NCBI RefSeq assembly: GCF_021107415.1
Contig: NZ_JAIOSW010000009.1
Span: 1 to 12,418 of the forward strand
Source of the DNA: Desulfobacula sp.
GTDB taxonomy: Bacteria > Desulfobacterota > Desulfobacteria > Desulfobacterales > Desulfobacteraceae
Direction: 5' to 3'
Length of the DNA: 12,418 bases
The notes below the pieces were generated by a model, which was given only the letters and a program-made list of their open reading frames with translations, ran no database searches and was not told the origin of the DNA. A program made the translations under genes and the position numbers. Positions 1 through 7,337 of this stretch are shown piece after piece (position 1 is the first letter of the stretch; each line of letters starts with the position of its first letter).

Positions 1-26
1 GTCTGATTATTATGGCAAACTTGCCG

Positions 27-75
27 GTCGAACGGTTGGTTCGTACCGCGCAGCGGTGCGGGCCAATTGTTCGAC
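27..75 (+). repeat. REP-like hairpin 1 (23-bp stem, 3-nt loop)
   Basis: The left arm 27-49 pairs along its whole length with the right arm 53-75 around the loop GCA. The outer GTCGAAC/GTTCGAC arms and the inner ACCGC/GCGGT arms are Watson-Crick. The remaining non-canonical positions are all G-U pairs when the plus strand is read as RNA. The core (TTCGTACCGC) closely resembles the arm of the hairpin at 92-114, so the two look like members of one repeat family. No T-run follows, which argues against a simple terminator. Read-out: repetitive extragenic palindrome or structured RNA; which one cannot be settled from one window. Confidence 0.6.
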
Positions 76-91
76 GTAGTCAACTCACGCA

Positions 92-114
92 TTCGTGCCG
101 CGGAGCGGCACGAA
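92..114. repeat. REP-like hairpin 2 (perfect 10-bp inverted repeat)
   Basis: TTCGTGCCGC (92-101) and GCGGCACGAA (105-114) are perfect reverse complements around the loop GGA. On the minus strand the unit reads GGTTCGTGCCGC, matching GGTTCGTACCGC of hairpin 1 at 11 of 12 positions. The pair is therefore arranged in opposite orientation, as in bacterial BIME elements built from two REPs. It sits in a gene-free stretch of visibly higher GC than the flanking sequence. No transposase is in the window. Confidence 0.6.
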
Positions 115-133
115 CCATTTATTATCATGTCTA

Positions 134-174
134 TTTGCCTTGATATTGCCATATAGACCAAATATCAAGGCAAA
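134..174. repeat. Perfect 14-bp inverted repeat
   Basis: TTTGCCTTGATATT (134-147) and AATATCAAGGCAAA (161-174) are exact reverse complements separated by 13 nt. The sequence is unrelated to the two GC-rich hairpins just upstream. A T-rich stretch follows only after about ten bases, so a terminator for a gene left of the window is possible but not convincing. An operator or a mobile-element end are alternatives. Confidence 0.5.
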
Positions 175-355
175 GCACTCTATCTTTTTTCTATCATTTT
201 CATGACGTTGCCAATTATCCTGATGTCTTCAAAAAAATATAAAAAAGCTTCCTGAAAAAAGCAAGAATAATATCAGGAGTCTTGTAAGCCATTATCAGGG
301 TAATCGCAAACAAACAGGGTGAACAATTTGAACCCAACAAAAAAAATAAAAACAA
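175..355. other. Gene-free AT-rich stretch upstream of the trp promoter
   Basis: No open frame here has a ribosome binding site or recognisable product. The stretch contains nested short complementary segments: ATTATCCTGA (214-223) pairs with TCAGGGTAAT (295-304) with one G-U pair, and TCCTGA (249-254) pairs with TCAGGA (273-278). These could be structure or chance in AT-rich DNA. I see nothing else. Confidence 0.4.
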
Positions 356-384
356 TTGACAAAAAGAACTCGGTTGAGTTAACC
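356..384 (+). promoter_or_regulatory. Promoter of the aroF-trp operon, with possible operator
   Basis: A perfect -35 box TTGACA (356-361) is followed after exactly 17 nt by TTAACC (379-384), a fair -10 box. The Escherichia coli trp promoter has TTGACA-17-TTAACT. The spacer contains the inverted repeat AACTC-GGTT-GAGTT (367-380), placed where TrpR binds in E. coli. A start near 391 would give a leader of about 30 nt before the leader peptide. The promoter call is fair; the operator call is speculative because no regulator gene is visible. Confidence 0.6.
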
Positions 385-422
385 TTGTTTGAAATTTTAA
401 TTAAGGGCAAAAATATTTAATA

Positions 423-500
423 ATGAATACAGAATTTACAAATAATAGTTTTGAGACTTGGAGCGGCTGGTGGTGGCTTTGCGGCAGTAAAATGTGCTGA
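423..500 (+). CDS. trpL: Tryptophan operon leader peptide
   Basis: This 25-residue ORF reads MNTEFTNNSFETWSGWWW and then LCGSKMC. Four of its 25 codons are TGG, at residues 13, 16, 17 and 18 (459-476), which is the signature of ribosome-mediated trp attenuation. A purine-rich AAGGG lies at 403-407, about 15 nt before the ATG, a long but usable spacing. The peptide has no enzymatic role: its translation senses charged tRNA-Trp. If ribosomes stall on the Trp codons, downstream RNA at 495-505 is left free; if they reach the stop codon at 498-500, they cover it. The ORF lies between the promoter and a strong terminator, just upstream of aroF. The start is the only ATG in frame before the Trp cluster. 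Confidence 0.9.
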   Translation: MNTEFTNNSFETWSGWWWLCGSKMC

Positions 501-554
501 CGGTTGTCTATATTTGTAATTAAATAAAATAAAAACTTAAAAGAACCCTAGGCA
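495..554 (+). promoter_or_regulatory. Candidate trp antiterminator pairing
   Basis: TGCTGACGGTT (495-505) can pair antiparallel with AACCCTAGGCA (544-554). Nine of eleven positions pair, one of them G-U, with mismatches at 499/550 and 501/548. The second segment is part of the left arm of the terminator at 539-585, so the two structures exclude each other. The first segment overlaps the leader stop codon and begins 18 nt after the last Trp codon. A stalled ribosome would therefore leave it free, while a terminating one would mask it. I worked out the pairing by eye; no folding energies were computed. No clear 1:2 pause hairpin was found. Confidence 0.6.
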
Positions 555-585
555 TTAAAGAAAATGCTTAGGGTTCTTTTTTTTT
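539..585 (+). terminator. trp attenuator (intrinsic terminator)
   Basis: The arm 539-556 (ends CCCTAGGCATT) pairs with 563-580 (AATGCTTAGGG onward) in an 18-bp stem containing a single G-U pair. The loop is AAAGAA. The right arm runs straight into an uninterrupted T-run (577-585). It lies between the leader peptide and aroF, 20 nt before the aroF start, so it is a conditional terminator for the whole operon rather than the end of a gene. Confidence 0.92.
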
Positions 586-604
586 GGGGATAAGGAGATA
601 AAAA

Positions 605-1468
605 ATGTTGGCCATAATGAAAAAAAGTTCGTCACCCTATAAGCTTGTCAGCAGGGAATTTAAAAAACAAAACACCTGTATCAGGGTGGGGGATGCTGTT
701 TTTGGTGATAACAGTATGCCGGTTATAGCAGGTCCATGTGCTGTGGAAAGCCAAACCCAGGTACTTTGTATTGCAGAATCTGTTAAAAAAGCCGGGGCAA
801 AATTATTCAGAGGGGGTGCATTTAAGCCGAGAACATCCCCCTATTCTTTTCAAGGACTTGGAGAGAAGGGCCTTCAATATCTGTCAAAGGTACGGGAAGA
901 AACTGGATTGCCGGTAGTAACAGAGGTTTTAGACCTCTTAAATTTTGATCTTGTTGAAAAACATACGGATATTATTCAAATCGGTGCCAGAAACATGCAG
1001 AATTTCAGTCTTTTAAAACGGGCGGGAAAAGCAAAAAAACCGATATTGCTGAAAAGAGGCATGTCGGCAAAACTTGCCGAATGGCTCATGGCTGCAGAAT
1101 ATATCATGGAACAAGGCAATCATGATATTATTCTTTGTGAACGGGGTATCAGAACATTTGCCACTCACAGCAGAAACACCCTGGACCTTTCCATTGTACC
1201 TGCTGTTAAAAAAGAAAGTCATCTTCCCATCATCGTTGATCCAAGCCATGCAACCGGGGTAAGAGATCAGGTATTTCCAATGGCCTGTGCCTGCGCAGCA
1301 ACAGGTGCTGATGGTATATTAATTGAAGTCCATAACAATCCAAACCAGGCCCAATGCGATGGTGCACAGTCTTTATACCCGGATCAATTTGCTGAGCTTA
1401 TGGGGAAAATAAATACCATACATAACATAGTTGGAAAAAATAATGGGAAAAGAAAACAATGCTGTTAA
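605..1468 (+). CDS. aroF: 3-deoxy-7-phosphoheptulonate (DAHP) synthase, short type I-beta form
   Basis: This enzyme condenses phosphoenolpyruvate and erythrose 4-phosphate to DAHP, the entry step to chorismate. The 287-residue protein is the KDO8P-synthase-like class. Motifs seen are GPCAVES (43-49), [11 protein letters not shown] (74-84), [11 protein letters not shown] (125-135), LLKRG (148-152) and DPSHATG (212-218). The four expected metal ligands are Cys45, His215, Glu241 and Asp252. Each sits exactly 57 residues before its counterpart in the Thermotoga maritima enzyme as I recall it. The protein starts directly at PYKLVSREF, so the N-terminal ferredoxin-like regulatory domain of longer relatives is absent. 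AAGGAG at 592-597, seven nt before the ATG, fixes this start; the next ATG at 617 has no such site. Its stop overlaps trpE by 10 bp. The gene symbol follows common usage for this class; aroG or aroA would also be found. Confidence 0.93.
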   Translation: MLAIMKKSSSPYKLVSREFKKQNTCIRVGDAVFGDNSMPVIAGPCAVESQTQVLCIAESVKKAGAKLFRGGAFKPRTSPYSFQGLGEKGLQYLSKVREETGLPVVTEVLDLLNFDLVEKHTDIIQIGARNMQNFSLLKRAGKAKKPILLKRGMSAKLAEWLMAAEYIMEQGNHDIILCERGIRTFATHSRNTLDLSIVPAVKKESHLPIIVDPSHATGVRDQVFPMACACAATGADGILIEVHNNPNQAQCDGAQSLYPDQFAELMGKINTIHNIVGKNNGKRKQCC

Positions 1469-2973
1469 ATCAATTTCCAGATAAAAAACAATATGTAACC
1501 CTGGCAGACAAATATAATGTTATCCCCGTTTGCATGGAGATACTGGCAGATATGGAAACCCCTGTGTCTTTGCTGCGAAAGCTTAACGATCAAAAAAAGT
1601 CCCTGTTTTTGTTTGAAAGTGTAGAGGGTCGTTCAAGATGGGGAAGATACAGCTTTTTGGGAACTTCACCAAAAAAAGAGATCCTGGTGTTTAAAGACCA
1701 TATCAAAATTATTGAAAAAAATAATTCAAAAAAAATACCCCATGACAACAAACCCCTGGATGTATTGCGTAAATTTCTGGCACAATATGAACCGGCTGAT
1801 ATTCCGGAACTTCCAAGGTTCTGGGGAGGGATGATCGGTTATGTGTGCTATGAAATGGTTTCGTTTTTTGAAGATATTCCCAACAGGCTGCCTGATTCAA
1901 AACCAAGGGCTCATTTTATTATACCCGAGGAAATGATTATATTTGATAATGAGAAAAACACACTGACAGCAATTGTGATTTCTTTTCCGGACAAAAATAC
2001 AGACAAAGAAAAAAGTTATGAAGATGCAGCCAGAAAATTAAAACAGCTTTTAAAAAAAATAAGCCTTGAATATGGGACAGTTCAAAAAAGCAAAGCCCAA
2101 AGGAATAAAGAAAAAAATATATATAAACTCAGTCCTGAATATTCTGATAATAGATATCAGGATCATGTACAAAAAATAAAAGAGCATATTTATCAGGGAG
2201 ATATTATTCAGGCAGTCATTTCACAGCCCTTTGAATGTCATCATCCCCCTGACCTTGTAGAACTTTACAGAGCACAAAGATATATCAATCCGTCGCCGTA
2301 TCTCTATTTTATGAAACTATCATCCACTGCCCTTGTGGGGTCTTCACCGGAAACCATGGTTCGGTTGGAAAATAATACAGCCACATTACGGCCCATTGCC
2401 GGCACCCGGCCAAGAGGTAAAAATGAACAGGAAGATCGTGCCCTTGCCAATGATCTCCTTTCCGACGAAAAAGAACGTGCTGAACATCTCATGCTGGTTG
2501 ATCTTGGCAGAAACGATCTTGGCAGGATAGCAAAGACAGGAAGCGTACAGGTGACAGACCTTATGAGTGTAGAGCGTTATTCCCATGTCATGCACCTTGT
2601 ATCAAATATCAGGTGTGACCTTGGACCGGGTAAGGATGCATGGGACCTGTTCAAAGCAAGCTTCCCGGCCGGGACACTTTCCGGTGCCCCCAAAGTACGG
2701 GCCATGCAAATTATTTATGACCTGGAAAAAGAAGCCAGGGGCACCTATGGCGGAGCAGTGGGTTATATTTCCTTTAGCGGCAATATGGATTTTGCCATCA
2801 CCATAAGAACCGCATGTATAGAGGATGGAAAACTCAAAGTGCAGGCAGGTGCAGGAATTATTGCAGATTCTGATCCTGAAAAAGAACGCATTGAAACCTA
2901 CAACAAGGCAATGGCTTTAGAAAAAGCATTAATGCTTGTTTCCGACCTGCAATATTCAGGAGAAGAACAATGA
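1459..2973 (+). CDS. trpE: Anthranilate synthase component I
   Basis: TrpE converts chorismate to anthranilate with ammonia supplied by TrpG, the first committed step to tryptophan. The 504 residues comprise an N-terminal domain carrying LFES (51-54) and RWGRYSFLG (60-68), and a C-terminal chorismate-binding domain from about residue 225. Seen there are SSPETMVR (295-302), [10 protein letters not shown] (311-320), [10 protein letters not shown] (346-355), [12 protein letters not shown] (401-412) and [13 protein letters not shown] (462-474). The LFES segment corresponds to the LLES tryptophan-binding motif and keeps its serine, so feedback inhibition by tryptophan is likely. The start overlaps the end of aroF by 10 bp and has only a weak purine-rich site, suggesting translational coupling. 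The stop overlaps trpG as ATGA. The [10 protein letters not shown] motif and partnership with TrpG favour TrpE over PabB or menaquinone-type synthases. Confidence 0.96.
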   Translation: MLLNQFPDKKQYVTLADKYNVIPVCMEILADMETPVSLLRKLNDQKKSLFLFESVEGRSRWGRYSFLGTSPKKEILVFKDHIKIIEKNNSKKIPHDNKPLDVLRKFLAQYEPADIPELPRFWGGMIGYVCYEMVSFFEDIPNRLPDSKPRAHFIIPEEMIIFDNEKNTLTAIVISFPDKNTDKEKSYEDAARKLKQLLKKISLEYGTVQKSKAQRNKEKNIYKLSPEYSDNRYQDHVQKIKEHIYQGDIIQAVISQPFECHHPPDLVELYRAQRYINPSPYLYFMKLSSTALVGSSPETMVRLENNTATLRPIAGTRPRGKNEQEDRALANDLLSDEKERAEHLMLVDLGRNDLGRIAKTGSVQVTDLMSVERYSHVMHLVSNIRCDLGPGKDAWDLFKASFPAGTLSGAPKVRAMQIIYDLEKEARGTYGGAVGYISFSGNMDFAITIRTACIEDGKLKVQAGAGIIADSDPEKERIETYNKAMALEKALMLVSDLQYSGEEQ

Positions 2974-3548
2974 TCGTCATGATAGACAACTATGATTCAT
3001 TTACGTATAACCTTGTACAATACATCAGACAAATCGGAGAAGAGGTAAGGGTATTTAGAAATGATGCGGTTACACTAAAAAAGATATCTGATTTAAAGCC
3101 TTTTGCCATCATTATTTCTCCGGGTCCCGGTCTTCCTGGATCTGCCGGTATCAGCCTTGATGTGGTTAAAACCTTTTCGGGAAAAATCCCTATCCTTGGG
3201 GTCTGCCTGGGCCATCAGACCATAGCAAGCTCCTTTGGAAGTAACATCATCCCTGCAAAAAAAATTATGCATGGGAAAACATCACAAATAAGCTGCGACG
3301 GGAAAAGCATATACCAGGGGTTTAAAAAACCATTCCAGGCAATGCGGTATCATTCCCTTGCTGTTCAAAAAGAAAGCCTGCCGGATTGCCTTGTCATTAC
3401 GGCAACGTCCGATGATGGAGAAATTATGGGGATAAGACATATTTCCCATAATACCGAAGGGATTCAATTTCATCCCGAGTCTATCATGACAACATCAGGG
3501 AAAAGACTGTTAAGAAATTTTATTAATCATATTCACAAAAAAAAATAA
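2970..3548 (+). CDS. trpG: Anthranilate synthase component II (glutamine amidotransferase)
   Basis: TrpG hydrolyses glutamine and channels ammonia to TrpE. The 192-residue class I amidotransferase shows DNYDSFTYNLVQ at the N-terminus, the oxyanion segment SPGPGLP (50-56), the nucleophile Cys79 in GVCLGHQ, and His168/Glu170 in QFHPES. This completes the Cys-His-Glu triad. It is a free-standing domain: not fused to TrpD as in enterobacteria, nor to TrpE. AGGAG at 2958-2962, seven nt upstream, supports the ATG at 2970, which overlaps the trpE stop by 4 bp, so the two subunits are probably made in balanced amounts. A PabA role shared with folate synthesis is possible for such proteins and cannot be excluded, but the position points to tryptophan. 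Confidence 0.95.
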   Translation: MIVMIDNYDSFTYNLVQYIRQIGEEVRVFRNDAVTLKKISDLKPFAIIISPGPGLPGSAGISLDVVKTFSGKIPILGVCLGHQTIASSFGSNIIPAKKIMHGKTSQISCDGKSIYQGFKKPFQAMRYHSLAVQKESLPDCLVITATSDDGEIMGIRHISHNTEGIQFHPESIMTTSGKRLLRNFINHIHKKK

Positions 3549-3559
3549 ATGAGGACAAC

Positions 3560-4579
3560 ATGTTCAAAAAAAATCTAAATAAAATAATTTCAGGCAAAGA
3601 CCTGACAGACACACAAATGGGTGAAATGATGGGTGAAATTTTTTCAGGCAGGATCACTGATTCCCAGGTGGCCGGATTTATAACTGCCCTTGCCACAAAG
3701 GGGGAAACCATTGAAGAACTTTCTGGGGCAGCCCAAATGATGAGAAAAAATGCAATTAAAGTTCAGGTGATGGGACATGATACGGTTATTGACACCTGTG
3801 GTACAGGCGGCGACAGCGCTGATACCTTTAATATTTCCACAACCACCGCCTTTGTTGCAGCAGGCTGCAATGTCATTGTAGCCAAACATGGAAATCGCTC
3901 TGTTTCCAGTAAATGCGGCAGTGCCGACCTTGTTGAAGCATTAGGCGTCAACCTGGATATTGATCCGGAAATTGTTGAAGAGGCCATTGCCCAGATAGGC
4001 ATTGGTTTTCTCTTTGCTCCCAGACACCACAGTGCAATGAGATTTGCAGCCCCGGCAAGACAGGAACTGGGCATAAAAAGTATTTTTAATATGCTGGGAC
4101 CCCTTTCAAATCCGGCCGGAGCAAATTGCCAGCTTCTTGGCGTTTATGCACCTGAACTGACTGAAATGTTTGCCCTTGCCTTAAATAAACTGGGAACAAA
4201 AAAAGCCTTTGTTGTTCATGGCCATGATGGATTGGACGAAATTTCCGTGTGTGCACCCACAAGGGTATCAGAACTGAACCAGGGGCAGATCAAAACCTAT
4301 GATATTTATCCTGAAGATTTCTTTGAAACCTTATCAGACCCTGAAGATATCAAGGGAGGAGACCTTAAAACCAATTTGCAGATCACTAAAGATATATTAA
4401 ACGGTAAAAAAGGCCCCAAAAGAAATGTGGTATTGATAAATGCCGCTGCAGCCCTTGTTGCTGCCGGAAAAGCAGACAATTTAAAAGAGGGCATCCTGAT
4501 GGCAGAAGATTCCATTGATTCAAGAAAGGCAGTCACAAAACTCAATGAGCTCATTACCTTTACACAGGATAACGCTTAA
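3560..4579 (+). CDS. trpD: Anthranilate phosphoribosyltransferase
   Basis: TrpD transfers the phosphoribosyl group of PRPP to anthranilate. The 339-residue length is normal for a stand-alone enzyme. An N-terminal helical part is followed by the PRPP/pyrophosphate-binding motif DTCGTGGDSADTFNIST (78-94), KHGNRSVSSKCGSADLVEALG (109-129) and the anthranilate-site region FAPRHHSAMRFAAPARQELG (152-171), with NMLGPLSNPA (177-186) after it. Start choice: GAGG at 3551-3554 lies five nt before the ATG at 3560, and MFKKNLNKII aligns with usual TrpD N-termini. An ATG at 3549 is in another frame and stops quickly. It follows trpG by 11 bp and precedes trpC by 10 bp. Confidence 0.95.
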   Translation: MFKKNLNKIISGKDLTDTQMGEMMGEIFSGRITDSQVAGFITALATKGETIEELSGAAQMMRKNAIKVQVMGHDTVIDTCGTGGDSADTFNISTTTAFVAAGCNVIVAKHGNRSVSSKCGSADLVEALGVNLDIDPEIVEEAIAQIGIGFLFAPRHHSAMRFAAPARQELGIKSIFNMLGPLSNPAGANCQLLGVYAPELTEMFALALNKLGTKKAFVVHGHDGLDEISVCAPTRVSELNQGQIKTYDIYPEDFFETLSDPEDIKGGDLKTNLQITKDILNGKKGPKRNVVLINAAAALVAAGKADNLKEGILMAEDSIDSRKAVTKLNELITFTQDNA

Positions 4580-4589
4580 GGGGTTTAAG

Positions 4590-5387
4590 ATGGAAAAAGA
4601 TTTTTTAAAAATAATTGTTGATCATAAAAAAGAAGAACTTGAATTTTTAAAGAAAAAAAGACCTGAGAATCTTCTTCGCTTAAACTCTCAAATTAAAAGA
4701 GAAATAAGACCCTTTTATGAAACCTTAAAAAAACCCAATAATATGAAATCAGGCAAAATAAATATTATTGCTGAGATAAAAAGAGCCTCACCTTCCAAGG
4801 GAGATATCCGTTTAAACCTTGATCCCGGGAAAATGGCAAAGGATTATGAAAAAGGCGGGGCCAGTGCCATATCAATTCTAACAGATGAAAAATTTTTCAA
4901 AGGAAGTGCTGATGATTTTACCATTGCAAGGAAAGCAACACGCCTTCCCATGCTGAGAAAAGATTTTATCATATCTGCCTATCAGGTTTATGACTCCTTT
5001 ATTTTAGGAGCAGATGCCATTCTTTTAATTGCAAAAATTTTATCCCGGGAACAATTAAAAGACCTGCTTGCATTAACACACGAATTGAAAATGAGTGCGC
5101 TTGTGGAAATTAACTCTGAAAAAGATTTTGAAAAAGCCTCTAATTCAGGTGCACGTTTAATTGGCATTAATAATCGAAACTTAAATTCCTTTGATACGGA
5201 TATTTCCACCGCAACAAGGCTGATTTCCCTTTTTAATAAAGACCAGGTTGCTGTTGCAGCAAGCGGGATATCCGGCAAAAAAGATATTAATAAAAATTGT
5301 AAAGCCGGAATTTTTAACTTTCTTATTGGAGAAAGTCTTGTGAAAGCTGACAACACTGTGAACTTTTTAAAAAGCTTAATTGAATAA
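4590..5387 (+). CDS. trpC: Indole-3-glycerol phosphate synthase
   Basis: TrpC closes the ring of carboxyphenylamino-deoxyribulose phosphate to indole-3-glycerol phosphate with loss of CO2 and water. The protein is a 265-residue beta/alpha barrel. Seen are IIAEIKRASPSKG (59-71), with Glu62 and Lys64 as active-site residues, LRKDF (122-126) with the catalytic Lys124, Glu173 in LVEI, GINNRNL (192-198) and AASGI (223-227) in the phosphate-binding region. The frame is open further upstream to 4515, but that would overlap trpD. The ATG at 4590 has AAGGGG six nt before it and gives the family's normal N-terminus (MEKDFLKIIVDHKKEE). It is not fused to TrpF, unlike the enterobacterial enzyme; trpF is the next gene after 39 bp. 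Confidence 0.95.
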   Translation: MEKDFLKIIVDHKKEELEFLKKKRPENLLRLNSQIKREIRPFYETLKKPNNMKSGKINIIAEIKRASPSKGDIRLNLDPGKMAKDYEKGGASAISILTDEKFFKGSADDFTIARKATRLPMLRKDFIISAYQVYDSFILGADAILLIAKILSREQLKDLLALTHELKMSALVEINSEKDFEKASNSGARLIGINNRNLNSFDTDISTATRLISLFNKDQVAVAASGISGKKDINKNCKAGIFNFLIGESLVKADNTVNFLKSLIE

Positions 5388-5426
5388 TTTGATTAGACAA
5401 CTTGATTAAATAAAGGGCATGGGGCC

Positions 5427-6128
5427 ATGAATAAAATTATCAAACAAATCCCGGTTAAAATTCAGGTTAAAATCTGTGGGCTGACAAAAATTGATGAGGC
5501 CCAAAAAATTGCCGCTTTAGGCGTAAATGCAATTGGTCTTGTTTTTTATCCAAAAAGCAAAAGAAATATAGACCTTGACACTGCAAAAAAAATTCAAAAA
5601 ATTTTACCCTCTAATGTCTCCTGTGTCGGCGTTTTTGTGAATGAATCCTTTTCATCTATTATGAAGATAGTAAATTATTGTAATCTTGATGCAGTACAGC
5701 TTCACGGAAACGAGACAAAGGAAATGATATTAAAATTAAAAGAAGAAAATTTCAATGTAATCAAAGCCCTTTATATGGAAGATGAGCCCAATATCAAAAA
5801 TGCAAAATACTATGGTGCATCTTCATATCTTGTGGAATGTCGCCCCGGCAAACTGCCGGGGGGCAATGCCCATTCCTGGGACTGGGGCAAAACAAAATCT
5901 TATAAGAATGATACGCCACTCATTTTAGCAGGTGGGTTAACACCGGATAATATAAAAGAGGCCATACTATCCTGTATGCCTGACGCAGTGGATATCAGTT
6001 CAGGAGTAGAAATTTCTCCGGGGCATAAAGATATTTTAAAGGTTAAAAATCTTTTAACCAATATGGCATGTGCCTGGGAAAAAATAACTGCACATTCAAA
6101 AGAAAAAATAAGGAAAGTTTTTTTATGA
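5427..6128 (+). CDS. trpF: Phosphoribosylanthranilate isomerase
   Basis: TrpF isomerises N-phosphoribosylanthranilate between the TrpD and TrpC steps. The 233-residue barrel shows KICGLT with the catalytic-base Cys17, [10 protein letters not shown] (37-46), VGVFVNE (67-73), AVQLHGNE (89-96), [12 protein letters not shown] (165-176) and DISSGVE (189-195). Two departures stand out. The residue at the usual catalytic acid position (Asp in the LLD motif) is Glu137 in LVEC, and the following GG(T/S)G loop reads GGNA (145-148). A C-terminal tail of about 20 residues runs into the trpB ribosome binding region. AAGGG at 5413-5417 supports the start; the nearer ATG at 5419 opens a three-codon frame. 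The stop overlaps trpB as ATGA. The family is certain; full activity is likely since this is the only trpF here. Confidence 0.93.
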   Translation: MNKIIKQIPVKIQVKICGLTKIDEAQKIAALGVNAIGLVFYPKSKRNIDLDTAKKIQKILPSNVSCVGVFVNESFSSIMKIVNYCNLDAVQLHGNETKEMILKLKEENFNVIKALYMEDEPNIKNAKYYGASSYLVECRPGKLPGGNAHSWDWGKTKSYKNDTPLILAGGLTPDNIKEAILSCMPDAVDISSGVEISPGHKDILKVKNLLTNMACAWEKITAHSKEKIRKVFL

Positions 6129-7321
6129 CAAATAAAAGAAAAAACCCTGATTCAAATGGTCATTTCGGCCCCTTTGGCGGCAGGTATGTGGGTGAAACCC
6201 TTATGCCGGCAATTCTGGAATTGGAAGAAGCGTTTTATAAATATTCAAAAGATGAGAAGTTTATAAATGAATTATCCGGGCTTCTTAAAAATTATGTGGG
6301 ACGACCCACGCCACTTTATTATGCCCAAAGGCTTTCCCGATATTTAAATGGAGCAAAAATCTATTTAAAACGCGAAGACCTGGCACATACCGGTGCTCAT
6401 AAAATCAACAATACTCTGGGTCAGACGCTTCTTGCCAAATATATGGGTAAAAACAAAATCATAGCCGAAACAGGCGCAGGCCAGCATGGTGTAGCCACTG
6501 CAACCACAGCCGCCCTGTTTGGAATGCAATGCCAAGTCTTTATGGGAACACAGGATATAAAGCGGCAGGCGCCCAACGTAAAAAGAATGGAACTTTTAGG
6601 CGCCAAAATTATCCCGGTGGATTCAGGTACCGGCACTCTGAAAGATGCCATGAACGAGGCCATGCGGTATTGGGTAGGCGCCGTAAAAGACACCTTCTAT
6701 GTTATTGGCTCTGTTGCAGGGCCCCATCCATATCCTGAAATGGTCAGAGAGTTTCAAAAAATCATAGGAATCGAAACAAAAAAACAAATAATAAACTTAA
6801 CCGGTAAACTTCCTGACACGCTCATTGCCTGTGTCGGAGGCGGCAGTAATGCAATGGGCTTGTTCCTTTCCTTTATACCCGACAAAAATGTAGAATTAAT
6901 CGGTGTGGAAGCCGCCGGCAAAGGACTTGATACGAATAAACATGCTGCAACCTTAACCAAAGGATCAGTAGGGGTGCTTCATGGATCAAAATCCTATGTG
7001 CTTCAGGATGAATTCGGTCAGATCAGCGAGGCATATTCAATATCAGCAGGCCTTGACTATCCCGGCGTAGGGCCGGAACATGCCCTATTGAAAGAGTCTA
7101 AAAGAGTCTCCTATCTTTCCATCACCGACGATGAGGCATTGGATGCCCTGATAACATTATGCAGATATGAAGGCATAATTCCAGCCCTTGAAAGTTCCCA
7201 TGCCCTTGCCCAGGCAATGAAAACAGCAAAAGAAAAATCACCACGGGAAATTATAATTGTAAACCTGTCCGGCAGAGGTGACAAGGACCTGGAAACCGTT
7301 CTTTGTTTTGAATCAAAATAA
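6125..7321 (+). CDS. trpB: Tryptophan synthase beta chain
   Basis: TrpB joins indole and serine to tryptophan using pyridoxal phosphate, in an alpha2-beta2 complex with TrpA. The protein is 398 residues, the usual size of the TrpB1 class. Seen are [14 protein letters not shown] (15-28), the PLP lysine Lys93 in AHKINN, Glu115 in AETGAGQHG, the cofactor phosphate-binding GGGSNA and PALESSHA near the end. Lys93 and Glu115 are both six residues beyond their Salmonella counterparts, so the N-terminus is regular. The open frame extends back to 6068, inside trpF, but the ATG at 6125 fits family length, overlaps the trpF stop by 4 bp and has AGGA at 6111-6114. The gene is followed by trpA after 16 bp, the standard pairing. 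Confidence 0.96.
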   Translation: MTNKRKNPDSNGHFGPFGGRYVGETLMPAILELEEAFYKYSKDEKFINELSGLLKNYVGRPTPLYYAQRLSRYLNGAKIYLKREDLAHTGAHKINNTLGQTLLAKYMGKNKIIAETGAGQHGVATATTAALFGMQCQVFMGTQDIKRQAPNVKRMELLGAKIIPVDSGTGTLKDAMNEAMRYWVGAVKDTFYVIGSVAGPHPYPEMVREFQKIIGIETKKQIINLTGKLPDTLIACVGGGSNAMGLFLSFIPDKNVELIGVEAAGKGLDTNKHAATLTKGSVGVLHGSKSYVLQDEFGQISEAYSISAGLDYPGVGPEHALLKESKRVSYLSITDDEALDALITLCRYEGIIPALESSHALAQAMKTAKEKSPREIIIVNLSGRGDKDLETVLCFESK

Positions 7322-7337
7322 TATTAAGGAACAAGTA

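Noticed and set aside
219..358. Hydrophobic minus-strand open frame upstream of the trp promoter (contains LFAITLIMAYKTPDIILAFF).
   Set aside because: No ribosome binding site, short, and the hydrophobicity is expected from T-rich sequence; no family recognised.
3763..4074. Long minus-strand frame inside trpD, and similar frames inside trpC, trpB, trpA and the EamA gene.
   Set aside because: They lie wholly within well-supported genes on the opposite strand, lack ribosome binding sites and show no family features.
4515..4589. Longer trpC starting inside trpD.
   Set aside because: It would overlap trpD by 65 bp; the ATG at 4590 has a good ribosome binding site and gives the normal family N-terminus.
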